Below the pieces are notes generated by a model. That model had not been told where the DNA came from, did no database searches, and saw nothing but the letters and a program-made list of their open reading frames with translations. Source: Campylobacteraceae bacterium (GTDB lineage Bacteria; Campylobacterota; Campylobacteria; Campylobacterales; Sulfurospirillaceae). From it: a stretch of DNA of 31,817 nucleotides. Made by a program: the position numbers and the translations under genes. Positions 28,392 through 31,817 of the stretch are shown piece after piece (the first letter of the stretch is position 1; every line of letters starts with the position of its first letter). The stretch covers positions 1 through 31,817 of the forward strand of contig JALUMJ010000094.1 of the NCBI GenBank assembly GCA_027040375.1, read 5' to 3'.

Positions 28392-29362
28392 TTATGTCTA
28401 TCCAATGCACCAACCTTTTTATCAGAAGAAGCTATGAGCATCTCATTGTATATCTTTATAATTGTTTCATCTATATCCTTGTTTGGAGCGCTTGCCACTC
28501 TATAATCTTCAAAGCCTAATTTATCGGCTAACTCTTTATATTCCATATCTAACTCATATTTTGTTTCTGAATTATCAATTAAAAAAGCTATAGGATATAT
28601 AATTACTTTTTTCTTTTGCAAAGATTTTAATTTATCATCCAAATAAGGCTTTATCCACGCTATTGGACCAAGTCTTGATTGGTAAGCTAGATGAGTTTTG
28701 TAAAAATTTACACCCTCTTTTAAAAGCTCTTTTCTTGCATAAAAAACATTTTGTTTTATATGTTTCATATAAAGATCACCCTTATCGATTATGCTCTGCG
28801 GTAAACCATGGGCTGAAAATATCAACTCAAATTCACTCGCATCATCACCACCTAAAGCCTCTTTTATCTTTTTAACGATAGTTTTGTTATAAAGAGTATC
28901 TTCGTAATAGTATTTGATTGTAAAAAATTTATCAGTAGATATTCCTAACTTTCTCGCTGCATCAAACAAATCATCTAGTGAAGATTGTGTAGTTGTAGTT
29001 GAAAAATGAGGATACAAAGGCACAACTAAAAATCTATCATAATCTCGTAAATCAGCAAGCACTTCAGACGCATACAAAGGTGTGTAACGCATGATATATC
29101 TTACATCAATATTTAGTTTTGACTTTAATGAGGAAACCAACTCCTTGGTATATCTGATTATCGGAGATTTTCCACCAAGTTTTTCATAGTTGCTTTTAGC
29201 TTCACTTAATCTATTTTTTACTATGTAATAAGCTATGAGTTTTCGCACCCACTTTGGAGCACCTATGATTGCTTTATCATTAAACATATTGTTTAAAAAA
29301 AGTTTTACTTCATCAAGGTTATTGGGTCCTCCCATATTTAAAAGAAGTAAGGCTATTTTCAC
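28388..29362 (-). CDS. hemH: Ferrochelatase
   Basis: A 324-residue ferrochelatase that inserts Fe2+ into protoporphyrin IX, the last step of the protoporphyrin-dependent heme route. The N-terminal LLLNMGGPNNLDEVKLFLNNMF is typical, as are YTPLYASE, VVPLYPHFSTTTTQS and the catalytic histidine in FSAHGLP. The later motif usually written SDHxETLxE appears as IDNSETKYELD: the glutamate is kept but the histidine is replaced by asparagine, which I believe is seen in other members of this phylum. No membrane helix is evident. The start is GTG, whose GTGA overlaps the stop of the flavoprotein gene, so the two are translationally coupled. Confidence 0.95.
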   Translation of the reverse strand: MKIALLLLNMGGPNNLDEVKLFLNNMFNDKAIIGAPKWVRKLIAYYIVKNRLSEAKSNYEKLGGKSPIIRYTKELVSSLKSKLNIDVRYIMRYTPLYASEVLADLRDYDRFLVVPLYPHFSTTTTQSSLDDLFDAARKLGISTDKFFTIKYYYEDTLYNKTIVKKIKEALGGDDASEFELIFSAHGLPQSIIDKGDLYMKHIKQNVFYARKELLKEGVNFYKTHLAYQSRLGPIAWIKPYLDDKLKSLQKKKVIIYPIAFLIDNSETKYELDMEYKELADKLGFEDYRVASAPNKDIDETIIKIYNEMLIASSDKKVGALDRHN

Positions 29363-30927
29363 AATTCTTCTATGCCAATTAGTGTATTTTTTTCAAATTT
29401 TCTATCAGTTTCTGGATAATCTATCCTAAAGTGAGAGCCTCTGCTTTCTTCTCTATTTAAAGCTGAACGAGATATCGCTTTAGCAACCAATAAAGCATTT
29501 TGTAATTCCAAAATATTTTTTATGGAAGTTGTTTTTTCAAGTTCCTCTTTTTGGATATTCTTCTCCATATCTTCAAAATTATCCAATGCTCTACTGATGA
29601 TAACTCCATTTCTTACGATACCAAGCTTTTTAAAGAGTATATAGCCTATCTTGTTTCTAGCTTCATTGACATCTATGCTTTTCGTCAATTTTCTAGCACT
29701 TTCAACCAACTCTATATCTTTCATGATGTCATAATAATCCACGCCATTGAATTTTTTTACTTTATTTGAAAATTTTATAGCCTCATAAGCAGAAATTTTA
29801 CCAAAAACAGCACCTTGACTAAGAGAATTTCCACCAAGCCTATTTGCACCATTCACTCCATTGTCCCCAGCTTCTCCGACTATAAATAGCCCTTCCATGC
29901 TAGTTCTTCCTATCGCATCAGTTTCGATACCTCCCATAGTATAATGGGCGATTGGCGACACAGGAATCAACTCTTTACTAACATCTATCTTCTTGAGTGC
30001 TTTTACTCTTTTTTTGATGCCTACTAATTTTGTATCCAAAATTTCTTGTGGAACTGATCTTAAATCAAGATAAACTTTTTTACCTTTTTGCATCTCCTTA
30101 AAAATCGCTCTTGTAACAAAATCTCTTGTATTTAATTCATCTACAAAAAATTCACCATTTTCATCAACGAGCCTTCCACCCTCAGCTCGCGCTGCTTCAC
30201 TAAGTAAAAAATTCGTTCCCTCAAGTCCTGTAGGATGAAATTGAACAAATTCTAAGTTCATGGCTTTCAACCCAGCCCTCAAACCCATAGCTATCGCATC
30301 ACCTGTTGCATCTCTTACATTTGAAGTATAATTTTTATACAAAGAAGCAAAACCACCGCTTGCCAAAATCACACTTTTCCCTTCACAAACAACTACTTTT
30401 TGAGTAACTTCATCCAAAAGCGTTACACCTGAGATTATATTGTTTTTTGATACTAGATTTATAGCCATATGGTTTTTTATGATATCAATTTCATACTCTT
30501 TTATAGTCTTATACAAAGCTTTCATGATGGCAGGTCCCGTTTCATCAGCAGCATATACAGTTCTTTTAAACTTTGAGCCACCAAATGGTCTTTGAGCAAG
30601 TTTGCCACTATCTAATCTGCTAAATTTAACACCATAAGTTTCTAAATCTCTCACCGCAGCTGGTGCTTGTTCACAAAAAGTTCTTATAGCTTCATCGTTA
30701 CCTAGTCCGACTGAACTTTTAAATGTCTCTTTACTGTGTTCAAATATATTATCATCATCTCCCATATTTCCAAATGCAGCATTTATACCGCCCTTTGCCA
30801 TAAAAGAATTATTAGCAGATGGAGATGATTTTGTGATAAGAGCCACATTTGCCCCAAGTTCTTTCGCCTCTATGGCTGCTCTCATACCTGCTATTCCACT
30901 ACCTACAACAACGATATCGTATTTCAT
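29359..30927 (-). CDS. Orphan fumarate reductase/succinate dehydrogenase/L-aspartate oxidase-type flavoprotein
   Basis: A 522-residue FAD protein of the SdhA/FrdA/NadB superfamily. The Rossmann motif VVGSGIAG is at 7-14. The substrate region includes FHPTGLEG, SEAARAEGGRL, TRDFVTRAI with the catalytic arginine, SPIAHYTMGG with the histidine, and NGANRLGGNSL near the second FAD contact. In SdhA/FrdA a histidine in SHTVAAQGG binds FAD covalently; here that position is Asn40 (NNSFMAKGG), so the flavin is probably non-covalent, as in NadB. No iron-sulfur or membrane subunit gene is adjacent, and nadA/nadC are absent. ANRLGG favours a fumarate reductase-like enzyme, while length and free FAD favour NadB. 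GAAGG precedes the ATG by 4 bases. It is co-transcribed with hemH. Confidence 0.85.
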   Translation of the reverse strand: MKYDIVVVGSGIAGMRAAIEAKELGANVALITKSSPSANNSFMAKGGINAAFGNMGDDDNIFEHSKETFKSSVGLGNDEAIRTFCEQAPAAVRDLETYGVKFSRLDSGKLAQRPFGGSKFKRTVYAADETGPAIMKALYKTIKEYEIDIIKNHMAINLVSKNNIISGVTLLDEVTQKVVVCEGKSVILASGGFASLYKNYTSNVRDATGDAIAMGLRAGLKAMNLEFVQFHPTGLEGTNFLLSEAARAEGGRLVDENGEFFVDELNTRDFVTRAIFKEMQKGKKVYLDLRSVPQEILDTKLVGIKKRVKALKKIDVSKELIPVSPIAHYTMGGIETDAIGRTSMEGLFIVGEAGDNGVNGANRLGGNSLSQGAVFGKISAYEAIKFSNKVKKFNGVDYYDIMKDIELVESARKLTKSIDVNEARNKIGYILFKKLGIVRNGVIISRALDNFEDMEKNIQKEELEKTTSIKNILELQNALLVAKAISRSALNREESRGSHFRIDYPETDRKFEKNTLIGIEEL

Positions 30928-31008
30928 TTTACCTTCTTCTTATATTATATTATAAATTATATTACTATTTTTTTTCTTTTTTTATGATAAATTAACATTA
31001 TTTGCTTA
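30928..31008 (-). promoter_or_regulatory. Promoter region of the flavoprotein-hemH operon
   Basis: This is a very AT-rich stretch. Read leftward, TTTATAATATAATATAAG lies about 15-30 bases before the ATG and offers several TATAAT boxes, followed by the GAAGG ribosome-binding site. A long A/T tract lies further upstream. Which box is used cannot be told by eye. Confidence 0.45.
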
Positions 31009-31053
31009 TGTGAAGGTACTGAAGTTGCTAGTGTTGTAATTGCTAGCATTTAT

Positions 31054-31105
31054 ACTTTGCATAATATACCCCTTGATGCACCAAAAGGGGTGTATCATGC
31101 AAAGT
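31054..31105. terminator. Strong hairpin downstream of the lipoprotein gene
   Basis: Two 21-base arms, 31054-31074 and 31085-31105, match at 19 of 21 positions (shared blocks ACTTTGCAT and ACCCCTT) around a 10-base loop. It starts 6 bases after the stop of the leftward lipoprotein gene, so it probably ends that transcript. The T-rich tail, however, is on the rightward side (GTTTTATTATTTT), and no U-tract follows in the leftward direction. It may therefore be a bidirectional terminator, an RNA 3' stabiliser or a small palindromic repeat. Confidence 0.6.
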
Positions 31106-31111
31106 GTTTTA

Positions 31112-31369
31112 TTATTTTAAACTACATCCATTTGCATTTACTTTATCTAATGCGGGTGTGTTTTTACATTTATCATATAAATCTATTACTCCGTCATTGT
31201 CTAAATCAAGAGCACAGCCATGTTCATCCACTTTCGCAAGTTTTGGGGTATTTTTGCAAGCATCAATGTGATTATATATACCATCATTGTCACTATCAAT
31301 ATTTAAGTTCTCTTGAGCACAACCAGCTAACAATATGGATATTATCGCAACTATATATATTGTTTTCAT
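31112..31369 (-). CDS. Small lipoprotein with thrombospondin type 3 repeats
   Basis: An 85-residue protein with a clear lipoprotein signal: MKTIYIVAIISILLAGC, with lipobox LLAGC and the lipidated Cys17. The mature part has two calcium-binding thrombospondin type 3 repeats, DSDNDGIYNHIDACKNTP and DLDNDGVIDLYDKCKNTP, each followed by a V(D/N)xxGC end, so the four cysteines could form disulfides in the periplasm. Such repeats usually link to an OmpA-like peptidoglycan-binding domain, which is absent here, so this is a short stand-alone form. The ATG overlaps the stop of the upstream gene by one base (TAATG), and its ribosome-binding site GGAGGAGG is formed by glycine codons of that gene. The function is unknown. 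Confidence 0.85.
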   Translation of the reverse strand: MKTIYIVAIISILLAGCAQENLNIDSDNDGIYNHIDACKNTPKLAKVDEHGCALDLDNDGVIDLYDKCKNTPALDKVNANGCSLK

Positions 31370-31817
31370 TAAAACATTCCTCCTCCACCCATTCCGCCGC
31401 CAGAACCGCCAGTGTCGCCCATACCATCATTTGAACTTGAATCACTCACACCTCCAAAACCATTATCTATACTAGAGGGTGTATTTTCTTTATTTTCTTC
31501 TTTATTTTGGTTTATTTTGTTTAGAACTTCAGTCATTTTTTCTTCTCTATCTTGACCTTTTTGCTCTGAAATTCTACCTTTTATTTCATTCATGTATTGG
31601 TATCTCTCTTTTTGAGGAGCTTTATTCATCTTTTCTATAAGTTCATCCATTGTTTTAGTTTTTGCAATATCTTGGCTAACTTGATTTTTGTCCATTGCTT
31701 TAGATAAACTTTTTTGAGCTATTTGTATATTTTCTTTAACTTGTGAGTTGTCGATACCTTTAACTGCTTCTAACATATTTTTTTGCGCTTGAAGCATATT
31801 TTTTTGAGTTGCATTAA
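31369..31817 (-). CDS. Coiled-coil protein with glycine-rich tail (partial, 5' end beyond window)
   Basis: The frame stays open to the right edge, so the N-terminus is missing; the first internal ATG is at 31795-31797, but NATQKN is encoded upstream of it. About 149 residues are visible. The first 110 or so are charged, glutamine- and lysine-rich helical sequence, including a short repeat (QKNMLQAQKNML), and look like a coiled coil. The tail changes to serine, aspartate and glycine, and ends GGSGGGMGGGGMF. I do not recognise the family. Its gene is coupled to the lipoprotein gene, so the two may act together in the envelope. Low-complexity sequence makes homology searches weak. Confidence 0.75.
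   Translation of the reverse strand, partial: NATQKNMLQAQKNMLEAVKGIDNSQVKENIQIAQKSLSKAMDKNQVSQDIAKTKTMDELIEKMNKAPQKERYQYMNEIKGRISEQKGQDREEKMTEVLNKINQNKEENKENTPSSIDNGFGGVSDSSSNDGMGDTGGSGGGMGGGGMF

Noticed and set aside
29359..30927. Calling the flavoprotein SdhA of a complete succinate dehydrogenase
   Set aside because: No sdhB- or sdhC-like gene is adjacent, the covalent-FAD histidine is missing, and the protein is shorter than typical SdhA.
31057..31434. 125-residue rightward open frame over the lipoprotein and hairpin
   Set aside because: It is antisense to the clear lipoprotein signal and thrombospondin repeats, and its histidine/serine-rich sequence is the shadow of aspartate- and asparagine-rich codons.

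Overview
The window is AT-rich, gene-dense chromosomal DNA that reads as a Campylobacterota (epsilonproteobacterial) genome. The strongest evidence is gene content and order. The block lysC-hobA-holB-folP-ligA/tauE-tlyA-ribF-cmoA (about 18.1-26.5 kb) and the block murF-hydrolase-small protein-ddl-ruvA-DUF342-murJ-cysS-msbA-like (about 3.7-14.2 kb) match, from memory, the order around Cj0581-Cj0590 and Cj0795-Cj0803 of Campylobacter jejuni, with small rearrangements. HobA is a replication-initiation factor known only from this phylum. The genus cannot be fixed by eye; a free-living Sulfurimonas-, Arcobacter- or Sulfurospirillum-like organism is possible.

Layout. Bases 1-135 hold the 3' end of a probable threonine aldolase gene and its terminator. 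From 183 to 3479, leftward, lie ackA and pta (acetate/acetyl-CoA interconversion). From 3658 to 9560, leftward, runs an envelope/DNA-repair operon: fapA-like gene, ruvA, ddl, a Phd/YefM-like small protein, an alpha/beta hydrolase and a membrane-anchored MurF. A short divergent promoter region (9561-9661) separates it from rightward murJ, cysS and an MsbA-type ABC exporter, followed by an Rrf2 regulator, flhA, a DHH phosphoesterase and a small acidic protein (9662-18130). Convergent with these is a very compact leftward operon (27013 to 18116): rppH, lysC, hobA, holB, folP, tauE-like, ligA, tlyA, ribF and cmoA, most of which overlap or abut. A 322-base non-coding gap (27014-27335) carries a large imperfect palindrome. 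After it come rightward hemW, and leftward hemH coupled to an orphan fumarate reductase/NadB-type flavoprotein. The right end has a thrombospondin-type-3 lipoprotein gene coupled to a partial glycine-rich coiled-coil protein gene.

How the genes work together. Peptidoglycan precursor steps are clustered: Ddl makes D-Ala-D-Ala, MurF adds it to the UDP-MurNAc peptide, and MurJ flips lipid II. The MsbA-type exporter sits next to them. The long operon mixes replication (HobA, HolB, LigA), cofactor supply (FolP, RibF), RNA modification and turnover (TlyA, CmoA, RppH) and amino-acid synthesis (LysC), so it is best seen as a growth-linked housekeeping transcript.

Most of the window is ordinary conserved core genome. 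No CRISPR array, phage, transposase, integrase, restriction system, tRNA or rRNA was seen. The points worth a second look are two fold-back (MITE-like) elements at 3509-3587 and 27033-27320, both placed in promoter regions; a flhA gene whose conserved N-terminus extends upstream of any canonical start codon; the membrane-anchored MurF; the orphan flavoprotein; the solo antitoxin-like protein; and the lipoprotein pair at the right end.
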